DNA of 64,000 nt from NCBI RefSeq assembly GCF_050859025.1, contig NZ_CP138200.1:3348001-3412000 (forward strand), given 5' to 3'. Positions within the stretch are counted from its first letter, which is position 1; each line of letters starts with the position of its first letter. The position numbers were made by a program, and so were the translations under genes. This DNA comes from Wukongibacter sp050859025 (GTDB taxonomy: Bacteria; Bacillota; Clostridia; Peptostreptococcales; Caminicellaceae). Below are positions 47,107 through 56,849 of the stretch, one piece after another. Under the pieces are notes generated by a model that saw only the letters and a list, made by a program, of their open reading frames with translations, did not search any database and was not told the origin of the DNA.

Positions 47107-47568
47107 TTAATCATTCTTTTCATTTAATAACTTTTTTACCTCTTCCATAAAAGTATTTATATCTTTAAACTGTCTATATACCGATGCGAATCTTACATAG
47201 GCTACCTCATCAATATTTTTCAAAGCATCCATAACCATTTTTCCAATACTTTCTGACATAACTTCTTTTTCCATGCTATTATGGATCTGTCTTTCAATAT
47301 CATCAACTGTTTTTTCAATTATTTGCATAGATACAGGACGTTTCTCACAGGCCCTTATCAATCCATTAATAATTTTATTTCTGTTAAATGATTGACGATT
47401 TCCATCCTTCTTAACAATAACGATAGGAATCTCTTCGACTTTTTCATAAGTAGTAAATCTTTTTTTACAAGTAATACATTCTCTTCTTCTTCTAATAGCT
47501 TGTCCTTCATCAGTTGGTCTCGAATCTACTACCTTTGTTTCGTAATGGGAACAAAATGGACAATTCAT
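47107..47568 (-). CDS. nrdR: transcriptional repressor NrdR
   Basis: Represses ribonucleotide reductase genes, sensing ATP/dATP. N-terminal zinc ribbon CPFC...CITCKKRF (Cys 3, 6, 31, 34), then an ATP-cone (about 46-136) with [16 protein letters not shown]. 153 residues. Its targets (NrdR boxes) are not in this window. Confidence 0.97.
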   Translation of the reverse strand: MNCPFCSHYETKVVDSRPTDEGQAIRRRRECITCKKRFTTYEKVEEIPIVIVKKDGNRQSFNRNKIINGLIRACEKRPVSMQIIEKTVDDIERQIHNSMEKEVMSESIGKMVMDALKNIDEVAYVRFASVYRQFKDINTFMEEVKKLLNEKND

Positions 47569-47721
47569 CTATATAAACCCCCTAGTCAAATTTACTAAAA
47601 TTATATACTATTTTATGATTTTCGTCCATTAAAGGTTACCAACATTATGATAAAACGAGATTTACAGGAAATAATGAATGCTTCTACATTTTTTCTCAAA
47701 ATTTTATTACCACTTAAAGCC

Positions 47722-48045
47722 CTATTCTTCCTCTTCATCCTTTTCAATAATGTTATCTAGTAAAAAATTGAAATTCTTAGATTCTTTTTCGTCCTCATCA
47801 TAATACAATGGTTCCTTCATTTCAACCAGAATAACATCTTCTCCGATTTTAACTATCCTCTTCCAAGGTATAACTTGATCATTATCCTTATTAAATATCT
47901 TTAAAAATTTCCCCTCGCTAGGCACTATAATGGCCTCTACTCTATTTTTTTCAAGATTGATTTCAAAATCATATATAAAACCAACTCTGCTTCCGTTTGC
48001 AACATTAATTACCTCTTTCATCCTTAAATCCGAAGTAGTTACCAT
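47722..48045 (-). CDS. YlmC/YmxH family sporulation protein (PRC barrel)
   Basis: A 107-residue protein. The N-terminal 80 residues form a PRC-barrel: DLRMKEVINVANGSRVGFI and VIPWKRIVKIGEDVILVE. An acidic tail ends in repeated Glu/Asp. YlmC/YmxH proteins are linked to sporulation and sit beside sigG in Firmicutes. GAGGTGATCCT before the ATG. Confidence 0.88.
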   Translation of the reverse strand: MVTTSDLRMKEVINVANGSRVGFIYDFEINLEKNRVEAIIVPSEGKFLKIFNKDNDQVIPWKRIVKIGEDVILVEMKEPLYYDEDEKESKNFNFLLDNIIEKDEEEE

Positions 48046-48074
48046 AGGATCACCTCACTCAATAAAGTTTGTAC

Positions 48075-48178
48075 TATAGGGATTCAAGTAGAGACTTTAA
48101 TTTATACATGTCCAAAACTCCTAGAAACACTGAGTATTTGTACATGTATAAATTAAGTTCTACTATTTGAACCCTATA
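48075..48178. repeat. 104-bp palindromic repeat, copy 6 (reverse orientation)
   Basis: Starts TATAGGGATTCAAGTAGAGA and ends TACTATTTGAACCCTATA; it is nearly the exact reverse complement of 15975-16078. 104 bp. Lies in the gap between sigG and ymxH. Confidence 0.9.
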
Positions 48179-48232
48179 TATATAATTAATATTATTTTTT
48201 TCATTGTTATATTCATTATTTTTTTAGAAACA

Positions 48233-48266
48233 CAAAAAAAGGACTCATCTTTAAAATGAGTCCTTT
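48233..48266 (-). terminator. terminator after sigG
   Basis: AAAGGACTCAT pairs with ATGAGTCCTTT, overlapping the sigG stop; T-run on the minus strand. Confidence 0.85.
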
Positions 48267-49036
48267 ATATACTTTTGCATATGCTTTAATGCTGTTTTTT
48301 CCAACCTAGAAACTTGGGCTTGTGATATCCCAATCTCGTCTGCTACCTCCATCTGTGTTTTTCCCTTAAAAAATCTTAAGGTTAATATCAACTTTTCTCT
48401 ATCATTAAGCTTTCTTAAACCTTCTCTTAACGCTATTCCTTCTATCCAGCTTTCATCTATACTCTTTTCGTCGCTTACCTGATCCATAACAAAAATTGCA
48501 TCTCCACTATCTTGATAAATTGGTTCAAATAATGAAATCGGATCTTGAATTGCATCTAATGCAAATACTATGTCTTCCTTTGATATATTTAACTCCTTTG
48601 AAATCTCTGCAATTGTTGGCTCTTTAGAGTTTTTGTTTATTAACTGATCTCTAACCTGGAGGGCTTTATAAGCTTTATCTCTAAGTGATCTGCTCACCCT
48701 TATTGCATTATTATCCCTTAAATACCTCCGTATCTCACCAATAATCATAGGTACTGCATAGGTTGAGAATTTTACATTTTGACTGAGATCAAAATTGTCT
48801 ATTGCTTTAATAAGGCCTATACAACCAACTTGAAATAAATCATCTACATATTCCCCTCTATTATTAAAACGTTGTATTACACTTAATACAAGTCTTAAAT
48901 TTCCTTTAATGAACTTATCTCGGGCTTCCATATCGCCATTATGTATAAGTGGAAACAATGCCCTCATCTCTTTATTCTTTAATACTGGTAATTTTGAGGT
49001 ATTTACTCCACAGATTTCAACCTTATTGTTGTACAT
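48251..49036 (-). CDS. sigG: RNA polymerase sporulation sigma factor SigG
   Basis: Late forespore sigma factor. N-terminal YNNKVEICGVNTSKLPVL (the family hallmark for anti-sigma contact), region 2 DLFQVGCIGLIKAIDNFD, region 3 and region 4.2 QMEVADEIGISQAQVSRLE. 261 residues. The ATG at 49036 is used because GGAGGG lies 9 bases upstream, while an earlier ATG overlaps the site. Follows sigE, as in Bacillus and clostridia. Confidence 0.98.
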   Translation of the reverse strand: MYNNKVEICGVNTSKLPVLKNKEMRALFPLIHNGDMEARDKFIKGNLRLVLSVIQRFNNRGEYVDDLFQVGCIGLIKAIDNFDLSQNVKFSTYAVPMIIGEIRRYLRDNNAIRVSRSLRDKAYKALQVRDQLINKNSKEPTIAEISKELNISKEDIVFALDAIQDPISLFEPIYQDSGDAIFVMDQVSDEKSIDESWIEGIALREGLRKLNDREKLILTLRFFKGKTQMEVADEIGISQAQVSRLEKTALKHMQKYIKDSF

Positions 49037-49427
49037 TCCGTCTTGCCCTCCTATAGTCATGACACTTTAAACCTTTAGATGAATTTTACTGAGCTAATTA
49101 ACACTTCTACATTTTTTCAGTAAAATCTATTAATCTGAATAGATTGCATAATTACAAATCTTAAAAACCTTAGAGCCATACCATCAAAATATGCTCTATT
49201 TTAAGCAATTAAATTAAGAATGATATTCTCATATGCAACTCAGACAAATTAGAATTATGCAATTTCCTCAATTACTAAAGCGTCATCACTTTATTTTAAA
49301 AAATTCCCCCTTTCACAAAAAATTATTGCCTAAAAAATGCTATTTAATACTTGAGATTCTTTATAATATTTTGTAATATTTTCCCACCGCCAACAAAAAA
49401 AGAGTGGATTCCTTGGAATCTACTCTT
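49037..49427. other. 391-bp gap between sigE and sigG with repeats
   Basis: No gene. It contains the motif CTTCTACATTTTTT near 49105, the inverted copy of family D (about 49138-49263), the sigE terminator, and presumably the sigG promoter, for which I could not settle on a convincing SigF/SigG match. Confidence 0.6.
49138..49263 (-). repeat. family D repeat, copy 2 (inverted)
   Basis: Reverse complement of the element at 44345-44488; contains AATATGCTCTATTTTAAGCAA, ATGATATTCTCATATGCAA and TTAGAATTATG. Confidence 0.65.
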
Positions 49428-49429
49428 TT
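49395..49429 (-). terminator. terminator after sigE
   Basis: AAAAGAGTGGATTCC pairs with GGAATCTACTCTTTT with one mismatch and a short loop; T-run on the minus strand. Confidence 0.85.
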
Positions 49430-50159
49430 AAATCATTCTATTTATTTCTTTCTTTAGCCTAAAAATTATTCTTTTTTCTAATCTAGAAATATAGGACTGT
49501 GAGATTCCCAACATATCGGCGACTTCTTTTTGTGTCTTTTCCTCGCCGTTTGATAAACCAAACCTCAAATCCATTATTCTCTTCTCTCTATTTGATAGCT
49601 TTTTCAATGCAATTTTCAATAACTCCCTATCTATCTCTTCTTCCAAATTTTTATAAATCAGATCATTTTCTGTACCTAAAATATCAGATAGAAGCAACTC
49701 ATTACCATCCCAATCTATGTTAAGAGGTTCATCTATTGAGATTTCAGATTTTATTTTGTTGTTTCTTCTTAAAAACATAAGAATTTCATTTTCTATACAC
49801 CTTGATGCATACGTAGCTAGCTTAATCTTTTTATTAGGATCAAAGGTATTAACAGCTTTAATAAGGCCAATCGTACCTATTGAAATTAGATCTTCAACAC
49901 CAATACCTGTATTCTCGAACTTTCTAGCAATGTATACAACAAGCCTTAGATTACGCTCAATAAGTACACTTCTAACTGATTCATCTCCATGCTGCAACTT
50001 GGTAACAAATAACAATTCTTCCTCTGAGTTAAGGGGAGGTGGCAACGTTTCATTTCCTCCGATGTAATAAACAGTATCTTCAGAAAATATATTTAGTTTT
50101 TTTAATAGTTTAATCAAAATAAGTCTCATTTTAATTTTTAATCTGTTAAAGTAACCCAT
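49428..50159 (-). CDS. sigE: RNA polymerase sporulation sigma factor SigE (pro-form)
   Basis: Early mother-cell sigma factor, made as an inactive precursor. The N-terminal pro-segment (about 27 residues, amphipathic: [20 protein letters not shown]) is followed by the conserved [18 protein letters not shown]. Region 2 [21 protein letters not shown] and region 4.2 [18 protein letters not shown] are intact. 243 residues. The processing protease SpoIIGA is encoded immediately upstream. Confidence 0.98.
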   Translation of the reverse strand: MGYFNRLKIKMRLILIKLLKKLNIFSEDTVYYIGGNETLPPPLNSEEELLFVTKLQHGDESVRSVLIERNLRLVVYIARKFENTGIGVEDLISIGTIGLIKAVNTFDPNKKIKLATYASRCIENEILMFLRRNNKIKSEISIDEPLNIDWDGNELLLSDILGTENDLIYKNLEEEIDRELLKIALKKLSNREKRIMDLRFGLSNGEEKTQKEVADMLGISQSYISRLEKRIIFRLKKEINRMI

Positions 50160-50175
50160 TTATTGACCCTCCTAT

Positions 50176-51072
50176 TTATACTAAAATGTCTGGATTTAAT
50201 AAAGCTCTATAATCACCATTTTTAGATAATCTATTTGTACTTATTCCAATGATAGTTTTTGTTATGTTCATCTCATCTCCTTTTATTTCCATCATTACAT
50301 TATCTGGTTTAAATCCGATTAGTATCCCATTTTCCTTTCCTAGGGAAGTAAAAGGAATAATCCTAAATCTGTTCATCCAATTTGAGTTTTGAAGTATGTC
50401 CGATACTTTCTCTAGTTTATTAGTATTCTCATTCTTAAAAATATCTTTCACACCATCTGGAATCAGCTCTTCAATCGCACTGTATTCTACTACAATAACT
50501 GGAAACTTTGATATTGGGTCTGCAAGGGTATTCCCAGTATCAATAAGTGCATTAATCTCTTTCCTCTTGCTATCAAACTCAATTATTATCTGTTTATACA
50601 AATTCTCCTTATTAAGCCTATTCTTTATGAAACCAATACTAATTACAATTAATACATAGGCTACAGCAACAGAATAGAACAACGCCCTAAAGCTAAAACT
50701 GTTTGAATAAAATATACCATTGCTAAGTATGGAGTTAAAATTAGTAAAATAGAACAGTGCAAAGGCTGTACCACCAAAAACAAAAGAAACTAAGTAAAAT
50801 ATACTTAAGTATTTAAAAAAGTCTCTAAACTTTTCTGGTGTAAATGAAATAACAATTATTAGCATTGAGGCTACTAGTTTCATTGAAAATGAAAGAAGAA
50901 AATGTAATGAAGGAAAAAAAATTATAAAAGCATATAGTGCTCCTACAGCCGCCCCTAACCCAAGTTTAAAAGTCTTTCCTTGATATTTGCAAAAGTAACT
51001 GGTTATATGGAGAATTAGAAAGTTCATAATAAAATTCTCCAAGAACAAATATTCAGCATAAATCTCAATCAT
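50176..51072 (-). CDS. spoIIGA: sigma-E processing peptidase SpoIIGA
   Basis: Membrane aspartic protease that cleaves pro-SigE after the forespore signal. Five hydrophobic helices in the N-terminal half (about 1-155), then a cytoplasmic domain with the aspartyl-protease motif ALIDTGNTLADP (about 175-186). 298 residues. GAGGTGAAGGT before the ATG. In an operon with sigE 17 bases downstream. Confidence 0.96.
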   Translation of the reverse strand: MIEIYAEYLFLENFIMNFLILHITSYFCKYQGKTFKLGLGAAVGALYAFIIFFPSLHFLLSFSMKLVASMLIIVISFTPEKFRDFFKYLSIFYLVSFVFGGTAFALFYFTNFNSILSNGIFYSNSFSFRALFYSVAVAYVLIVISIGFIKNRLNKENLYKQIIIEFDSKRKEINALIDTGNTLADPISKFPVIVVEYSAIEELIPDGVKDIFKNENTNKLEKVSDILQNSNWMNRFRIIPFTSLGKENGILIGFKPDNVMMEIKGDEMNITKTIIGISTNRLSKNGDYRALLNPDILV

Positions 51073-51319
51073 ACCTTCACCTCAATATGTCTCTATGCAC
51101 GAGGAGACAACATTACTTATTACTTATTATTCAGTTTATTTATAATATATGTCTATTATAATAATTAAATATATAAAAATCTGTCATACTTTGAAGTCGA
51201 AAGATAACTTTTATCATACAAATTTTTCCACAATAGAACAATGCTTTTTCGTATATTATAACTTAAGATCATTGCAGTCACTTATTTTGATAGGCTTTTT
51301 TTCAAATGATTATGTCCAT
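51073..51319. other. spoIIGA upstream region
   Basis: About 250 non-coding, AT-rich bases containing the spoIIGA promoter. AAGTCGAAAG at about 51194 resembles a Spo0A box with one mismatch. No gene is convincing. Confidence 0.4.
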
Positions 51320-51372
51320 AAAAAAAACACCTCCTACTAAAGATGTTTAAATCCTATAATCAAGAGGTGCTT
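51320..51372 (-). terminator. terminator after spo0A
   Basis: AACACCTC pairs with GAGGTGCTT through a longer loop region; eight T residues follow on the minus strand. Confidence 0.7.
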
Positions 51373-51384
51373 ACTTTTATTCTA

Positions 51385-52194
51385 TTAACCTATCTTTTGC
51401 TCAATTCTAAGTTTATCAGCAACCATTGCTATAAACTCACTATTAGTCGGCTTACCCTTGCCATTATGTACAGTATATCCAAATAGTCTATTTATAGTAT
51501 CTATCTTTCCTCTACTCCAAGCAACCTCGATAGCATGTCTGATTGCTCTTTCAACTCTACTTGGTGTCGTATTGAACTTCTCAGCTATATTAGGATACAG
51601 TTCCTTAGTAACTGCACTTAAATACTCAATATTTTCTACAACCATTCCTATAGCTTCTCTAAGGTATAAATAACCCTTTATGTGCGCTGGGACACCAATT
51701 TCATGTATAATATTTGTAATTTCTGCTTCAGTAGATATATTTTTCTTTTGACTGCTATCTAAACTTGAAATACTATATTCTTTTAGTGATCTTCTTCTTT
51801 CAATATTATCTTCCGAATTTCCCATCAATTGTCTAATTCTCTTTATAAATACTTCAAAGTCAAAGGGTTTTACTACGTAATAATCAGCTCCTAAATTAAT
51901 AGCCTTTTGAGTAATTCTATCTTGTCCTACAGCCGAAAGGATTATAACCTTAGGAATCTTAGGAATATCTAATGAATGCATCTTTTCAAGAACGCCTAAA
52001 CCATCAAGGTGAGGCATTATAATATCAAGGATCATTACATCTGGTGTTGTTTGAGCCAAAACTTCTATAGCCTCTATACCATCCTTTGCAACACCAACAA
52101 TCTCTAAATCATTTTGCTTGCTTAGATATTCATACAAAATATCGCAAAAATCTTTATTATCATCTGCGATTAAAATCTTTATTCTTTCTTTCAC
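51385..52194 (-). CDS. spo0A: sporulation transcription factor Spo0A
   Basis: Master response regulator for entry into sporulation. Receiver domain (about 1-120): acidic ADDN (10-13), phosphorylated Asp in [12 protein letters not shown] (about 56), SAVG and KPFDFE. A linker follows, then the C-terminal DNA-binding domain with [18 protein letters not shown] recognition helix. 269 residues. Starts at GTG after AAGGGGG. Neighbour of spoIVB, conserved widely. Promoter with SigH and 0A signals upstream. Confidence 0.98.
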   Translation of the reverse strand: MKERIKILIADDNKDFCDILYEYLSKQNDLEIVGVAKDGIEAIEVLAQTTPDVMILDIIMPHLDGLGVLEKMHSLDIPKIPKVIILSAVGQDRITQKAINLGADYYVVKPFDFEVFIKRIRQLMGNSEDNIERRRSLKEYSISSLDSSQKKNISTEAEITNIIHEIGVPAHIKGYLYLREAIGMVVENIEYLSAVTKELYPNIAEKFNTTPSRVERAIRHAIEVAWSRGKIDTINRLFGYTVHNGKGKPTNSEFIAMVADKLRIEQKIG

Positions 52195-52237
52195 AAAATT
52201 ACCCCCTTATAATATGTTGTAACACGCATAAAGATTG

Positions 52238-52263
52238 AATTCGACATAAATAATAAATATCCT
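52238..52263 (-). promoter_or_regulatory. candidate SigH promoter and 0A box of spo0A
   Basis: On the minus strand AGGATAT (52257-52263) and GAATT (52238-52242), 14 bases apart, fit a SigH promoter (AGGA...GAAT). A perfect 0A box TGTCGAA (52240-52246) overlaps the -10. Spo0A-dependent SigH transcription of spo0A is known in Bacillus. Confidence 0.6.
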
Positions 52264-52466
52264 TCCCTTTTTTAAAATTTTCCAAAAAATTATAGCATCA
52301 GACAATTAAACCCACATTATTCATAGAAAATTCAAACCTCTATACAGCTCTTTGATTTAGGGATATCAAACTCAATGACTTACATCATTATCACAATTTG
52401 AGCTTGATATCCCCTTAAAAAGCAGAAATATTTACAAATTTAAATCTTTTATCAATAATTTGAATT

Positions 52467-52504
52467 TAACAAGCGACTCTAGTCTTTTGTGACTTCAGTC
52501 GCTT
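52467..52504 (-). terminator. hairpin after spoIVB
   Basis: AAGCGACT pairs with AGTCGCTT around a partly paired loop. T-run is weak, so a terminator role is uncertain. Confidence 0.5.
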
Positions 52505-52537
52505 AATTCCTTTTAGAAGCTTTAACATATTTTTTCT

Positions 52538-53842
52538 TTATCCTACTTTTTTAAATCTTTTTTTATCTTGAGACTTTATACCCGATTCTTTTAACATCCA
52601 TTCAATAAATATACCATATCCCTTGGTCGGATCGTTGACAAAAACATGGGTCACCGCACCAACTATCTTTCCATTTTGAATTATAGGACTTCCACTCATG
52701 CCCTGTACAATTCCACCTGTTTTTTTAAGAAGTTCTTTATCAACTATTCTTACTATCATACTCTTATTACTTAACTTCCTTTGCATGTTGATTTTCTCAA
52801 TTACTACATCATACTCCTTAATAGTATTATCATCGGTGGTGGTAAGAATTTTTGCTGGTCCTAATTCGATCTCATGTTGCATTGCTATTTCAATAGGCTT
52901 AGTATAAATTGGATTTTCAAGCTTTGAATACATTATCCCATATATCCCATAGTCTGTGTTCTTTTCCAACTTACCTAATGGATCTGTTGTTTCTAAGAAT
53001 ATACCTCTTATTTCTCCAGCCTTACCTCTTTTGCCTTGCTTTATCGAAACTACCTTTGACTTCAATATTTCTCCTTTTCCAATTGGCAAAATCTTTCCGG
53101 TTTCTGCATCAGATATCGCATGTCCCAAAGCTCCATAAACTTTACTCTTAGGTTCATAAAAAGTTAATGTTCCAACACCAGCTGTCTTGTCCTTAACCCA
53201 AAGGCCAATTTTATAGTTACTATACATTTTGCTTTTAACTGGTTTTATAGCAAAGTTTAGAAAGTTCTCATTACGCTTTACTCTAACCTGTATTTCCTTA
53301 CCTTTATTTTTGTTAATTAACTCTATGACATGATCTGCATCCTTTACCTTTGTTCCATCTATCTCTAATATACTATCTCCTATTCTCAATCCTCCATCGT
53401 ATCCTGGGTTGTAGTTCTTATTGTCATAACCTTCTATTTCTTCTAATCCAACCACTAATACTCCTTTAGTGTTCAGTTTTACTCCAATCGAATTCCCACC
53501 AGGTACTAGCTTTAATTTAGGAAACACATCAATCTCTAGTTTTTTTATAGGCAATACACCTAGTAGCTTTATCTGTAGATTTGTTTTTCCATTTTTGAGT
53601 GGTATTATCTTTACTTTATTATTTTTTTCGTCATTATCATCTTCTACTGAAATCTCAATGATCTCATCTTCTTGATTATTTGTGACCTCAAAGGGATATT
53701 TAATATCTAAAATTCGTCCTTCGCCCTCAAATATATTTATCTGAGCAGGATAATAGACAAATTTAGCCACATTAAAAGAAACTAAACTTAAGAAAATTGC
53801 TAAAACTGTGAAGATGATAACCTTTTTCTTTTTATGTCTCAA
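52538..53842 (-). CDS. spoIVB: SpoIVB serine peptidase (sigma-K checkpoint)
   Basis: Secreted from the forespore into the intermembrane space, where it triggers pro-SigK processing. N-terminal membrane helix (about 5-25), a PDZ domain (about 120-205; GGLRIGDSILEIDG), and the S55 peptidase domain with catalytic His in GALGHAISD and Ser in GMSGSPIIQNGKIVGAVTH. 434 residues. Standing between recN and spo0A is the classic order. Confidence 0.97.
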   Translation of the reverse strand: MRHKKKKVIIFTVLAIFLSLVSFNVAKFVYYPAQINIFEGEGRILDIKYPFEVTNNQEDEIIEISVEDDNDEKNNKVKIIPLKNGKTNLQIKLLGVLPIKKLEIDVFPKLKLVPGGNSIGVKLNTKGVLVVGLEEIEGYDNKNYNPGYDGGLRIGDSILEIDGTKVKDADHVIELINKNKGKEIQVRVKRNENFLNFAIKPVKSKMYSNYKIGLWVKDKTAGVGTLTFYEPKSKVYGALGHAISDAETGKILPIGKGEILKSKVVSIKQGKRGKAGEIRGIFLETTDPLGKLEKNTDYGIYGIMYSKLENPIYTKPIEIAMQHEIELGPAKILTTTDDNTIKEYDVVIEKINMQRKLSNKSMIVRIVDKELLKKTGGIVQGMSGSPIIQNGKIVGAVTHVFVNDPTKGYGIFIEWMLKESGIKSQDKKRFKKVG

Positions 53843-54267
53843 AGGAATCCACTCCCTACATTAATCACTCCCCATATCCAATATTAAAGAACATAAATTT
53901 GGTAGATACATCCTACTTATAAATCTAGATCTTGACTTCTTAAATAGCCAAAAATCTAATGATATTCAGTAAATCACAAATTTATCTAGGTTTTTTTCAA
54001 CAAATTATTGCTTCAAAACAATATAAAATTGCTATAGATGTTGTATATTTTATAAAGTTTATCAAAAAATAAATGTGAATTTACTGATTTCAAATTTAGG
54101 CTCTATTAATAATGTAGCCTATTATCAAATTCATTATTCTAATATAATATTTAAAAATCTATCAATTTTTGGGTACAGCAAAATGTTTCTTATACATAGT
54201 GCTTAAGAACATAACTTACTTAAGCTTTAAATAAAATTTTTTAGAAAAATTATATAGAACAAAAAAT
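53843..54267. other. gap between recN and spoIVB with a divergent repeat
   Basis: No gene. About 53905-53995 resembles family B (ACTTATAAATCTAG...TTAATAGCCAAA-like order) but is much diverged. The spoIVB promoter should lie just upstream of its start; I found no clear SigF/SigG match. Confidence 0.4.
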
Positions 54268-54298
54268 AAAAAAAGTCGTAGTATATTACGACTTTTTT
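54268..54298 (-). terminator. terminator after recN
   Basis: AAAAAGTCGTA pairs with TACGACTTTTT around a short loop directly after the recN stop; T-run on the minus strand. Confidence 0.85.
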
Positions 54299-54299
54299 A

Positions 54300-56018
54300 T
54301 CATGAACTAAAACCATTTCTAATTTTTTCCGCCATATCTAATAATTCTCTTGCATGTTTTAAGGTTAAATCAGTAATTTTATATCCACCTATCAATCGGC
54401 TTATTTCATTTATTCTCTCATCCATCCCTAGTTTTCTAATCAATGTACTTGTTTTCGTGTCAGTAACCTGTTTTTCAATAAAAAGATGATTGTCAGCCAT
54501 TACAGCAATTTGAGGTAAATGTGTAATACATATAGTCTGATGTGTTTTAGATATAAGTGCAATTTTTTCTCCAACAACATTTGCAGTCTCTCCACTTATT
54601 CCTGTATCTATCTCATCAAATATAAGAGTTGGTATATTATCAATTTTTGCTAATATAACCTTCATAGCAAGCATGATTCTCGACATTTCACCGCCTGAAG
54701 CAACTTTAGCTAAGGATTTTAACGGCTCACCGGGATTAGTAGAAATTAAAAATTCAACTTTATCAATACCATATTTTGTAATAACTAAATTATTGTTTTT
54801 ATCAAAGTTAGGTTTTATACTAACCTTAAATTCCGTCTTTTCAAAGTTTAAATCCTTTAACTCATTCATCATTTTATCTTCAAACTTCTTGGCTATATTC
54901 TTTCTTTGAATACTTAATTTGTTACTTAATTCCACATATTCAGATTTCAATATTTCAAGCTTTTTATTTAATGTCTCTATTCTATTAGTACTGTCTTCTA
55001 ATTCTTCAAGTTCCTTATAAAGCTCTTCTCTGTATAGTAAAATTTCATCAATAGTATTACCATATTTTCTTTTTAAATCATTTATGGTATCCAATCTTTT
55101 TTCTATTTCTAGCAATAGCTCAGAATCATATGTAATATTTTCATTATAACGCCTCATGTCATTTGTAATGTCCTGTAGCCTATAAAAAATATCCTGAAGC
55201 TCATTATTAAATTCCAATATATCTACATCAAGGTCTGCTATTTTACCCATTTCAACCAAAACCTTGGATAATATTCCTAATATTGATTGCTCGTCATCTA
55301 TTCCCGCAGAAATTTTTTCATGACCTTCATTTATAATGGTAAATATTTTCTCGCTATTTTTTAGCAGCTCATACTGTTTGGTAAGTTTAATATCTTCATC
55401 AATTTTAAGACCACATGAATCAATCTCATCAATCTGAAACTTTATAAGATCTATCCTTCGTTCTCTCTCTTTGTCATTTTGATTTATAGAGTTTAGTTTT
55501 AATTCTGTTTCCTTAAATTCATTATGCTTCTTTCTAACTTCTTCTGATTTTCTTGAAAGAACCTCGTTGCCAAACATATCTAACATATGTATATGATTTT
55601 CAGTATAAAGAAGGGATTGATGTTCATGCTGACCATGAATGTCAATAAGTATTTTAGCAACTTTCTTTGCAAAGGATAGCTGAACGATTCTTCCATTTAT
55701 CCTAGAAATACTTTTTCCAGTACCAAAAATTTCTCTGTTTAATATAATCATATTATCTTCACAATCAATGCCATATTCATTAAGCAAATTCTTTAATATT
55801 TCACTTTCAAACTCAAAAACTATTTGAATGATTGCTTTATCATTACCTGTTCTAACATAATTCTTACTTGACTTTCCACCAAGTGCTAATCCTATAGCAT
55901 CAATTATTATAGATTTTCCTGCTCCAGTCTCACCGGATAAGACATTAAAACCTTCTGTAAAATTAATATTTACATTCTCGATCAAAACAAAGTTTTCAAT
56001 ATTTAATTCGAGGAGCAT
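54300..56018 (-). CDS. recN: DNA repair protein RecN
   Basis: SMC-like ATPase acting early in double-strand break repair. Walker A LSGETGAGKSII (about 28-39), a long coiled coil (about 150-380), the ABC signature ASGGEMSRIMLA and Walker B TLIFDEIDTGISG. 572 residues. AAGGAGGG before the ATG. Downstream of argR, upstream of spoIVB, as in Bacillus. Confidence 0.97.
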   Translation of the reverse strand: MLLELNIENFVLIENVNINFTEGFNVLSGETGAGKSIIIDAIGLALGGKSSKNYVRTGNDKAIIQIVFEFESEILKNLLNEYGIDCEDNMIILNREIFGTGKSISRINGRIVQLSFAKKVAKILIDIHGQHEHQSLLYTENHIHMLDMFGNEVLSRKSEEVRKKHNEFKETELKLNSINQNDKERERRIDLIKFQIDEIDSCGLKIDEDIKLTKQYELLKNSEKIFTIINEGHEKISAGIDDEQSILGILSKVLVEMGKIADLDVDILEFNNELQDIFYRLQDITNDMRRYNENITYDSELLLEIEKRLDTINDLKRKYGNTIDEILLYREELYKELEELEDSTNRIETLNKKLEILKSEYVELSNKLSIQRKNIAKKFEDKMMNELKDLNFEKTEFKVSIKPNFDKNNNLVITKYGIDKVEFLISTNPGEPLKSLAKVASGGEMSRIMLAMKVILAKIDNIPTLIFDEIDTGISGETANVVGEKIALISKTHQTICITHLPQIAVMADNHLFIEKQVTDTKTSTLIRKLGMDERINEISRLIGGYKITDLTLKHARELLDMAEKIRNGFSS

Positions 56019-56033
56019 TTTGCCCTCCTTCTT

Positions 56034-56483
56034 CTATCTCATTAATTTTTTAAACTGATCCATAATTTCATGTTTATCTGAATTCTCTCCAACCAGTATA
56101 AATATTGTATTGTCGCCTGCAATCGTTCCTACTGTTTCTTTAATATCTAAAACATCAATAGCCTCAGCCGCAGCATTAGCTGCACCACTAAGAGTTTTTA
56201 ACACAATAATATTACCCGAATGATCAATAGATAAAACAGAATCCTTGAATATCTTTATTAAACGGTCTGAAATTACACTCTCTTGTTGCTTAATAGCAGC
56301 GTACTTATATCTACCATTCTTAGTAAGAACCTTTATTAATCTAAGCTCTTTTATATCTCTTGAAACAGTAGCCTGTGTAACATTGAAACCATTCTTTTTT
56401 AAATATTCAGCCAATTCTTCTTGTGTCTCTACCTCATATTCTTCAATAATCTCAAGAATTTTTGCATGTCTAGAGTATTTCAT
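56034..56483 (-). CDS. argR: arginine repressor ArgR/AhrC
   Basis: Arginine-responsive hexameric regulator of arginine genes. Winged-helix N-terminal domain (1-70) with the recognition helix [16 protein letters not shown]-terminal oligomerisation/Arg-binding domain with [12 protein letters not shown]. 149 residues. Position between tlyA and recN is conserved. Confidence 0.96.
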   Translation of the reverse strand: MKYSRHAKILEIIEEYEVETQEELAEYLKKNGFNVTQATVSRDIKELRLIKVLTKNGRYKYAAIKQQESVISDRLIKIFKDSVLSIDHSGNIIVLKTLSGAANAAAEAIDVLDIKETVGTIAGDNTIFILVGENSDKHEIMDQFKKLMR

Positions 56484-56849
56484 AAAAACCTCCCAAAAAA
56501 ATATATTTTTATAGGAAAACCTTTTTTTATGGTACTGTATAATTATTCTACACCATATTACAATTTCCTCTTTTTTGGCCTAGATTATTCATAAAAAGTT
56601 TGAGCTACGCAAACAGTCGTGAATTTCTATAAATAATTTAGTTTATATACTACTTTACTTCGATTTTATAACTTATAGAAATTTATAAGCCTTTCAAAGG
56701 TCCAAATATAGAGAGTTCCAAGTAAATTTTAATTTATACATATCAAAATATCTGATGAATCTTAGGATTTTTAATGTAAATAAATTAATAATTCTACTTG
56801 AATATATATAGGAAAAGTCAACCTTGAGAATCTTTATAAAAAGCTCTTT
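56484..56849. other. 366-bp gap with a 104-bp repeat
   Basis: No gene. Contains the argR ribosome binding site, a short palindrome (CTATAAATAATTTAG...TTATAGAAATTTATAAG) near 56628-56692, and the repeat at 56707-56810. Confidence 0.5.
56707..56810. repeat. 104-bp palindromic repeat, copy 7
   Basis: Starts TATAGAGAGTTCCAAGTAAA and ends in ATTCTACTTGAATATATATA; 104 bp. The right end has decayed (CCC replaced by ATA). Confidence 0.8.

Larger units (their letters stand above)
52195..52537. other. control region of spo0A and spoIVB terminator
   Basis: Holds the overlapping SigH promoter and 0A box of spo0A (52238-52263) and the hairpin after spoIVB. The remaining ~180 bases are AT-rich without a visible gene. 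Confidence 0.5.
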
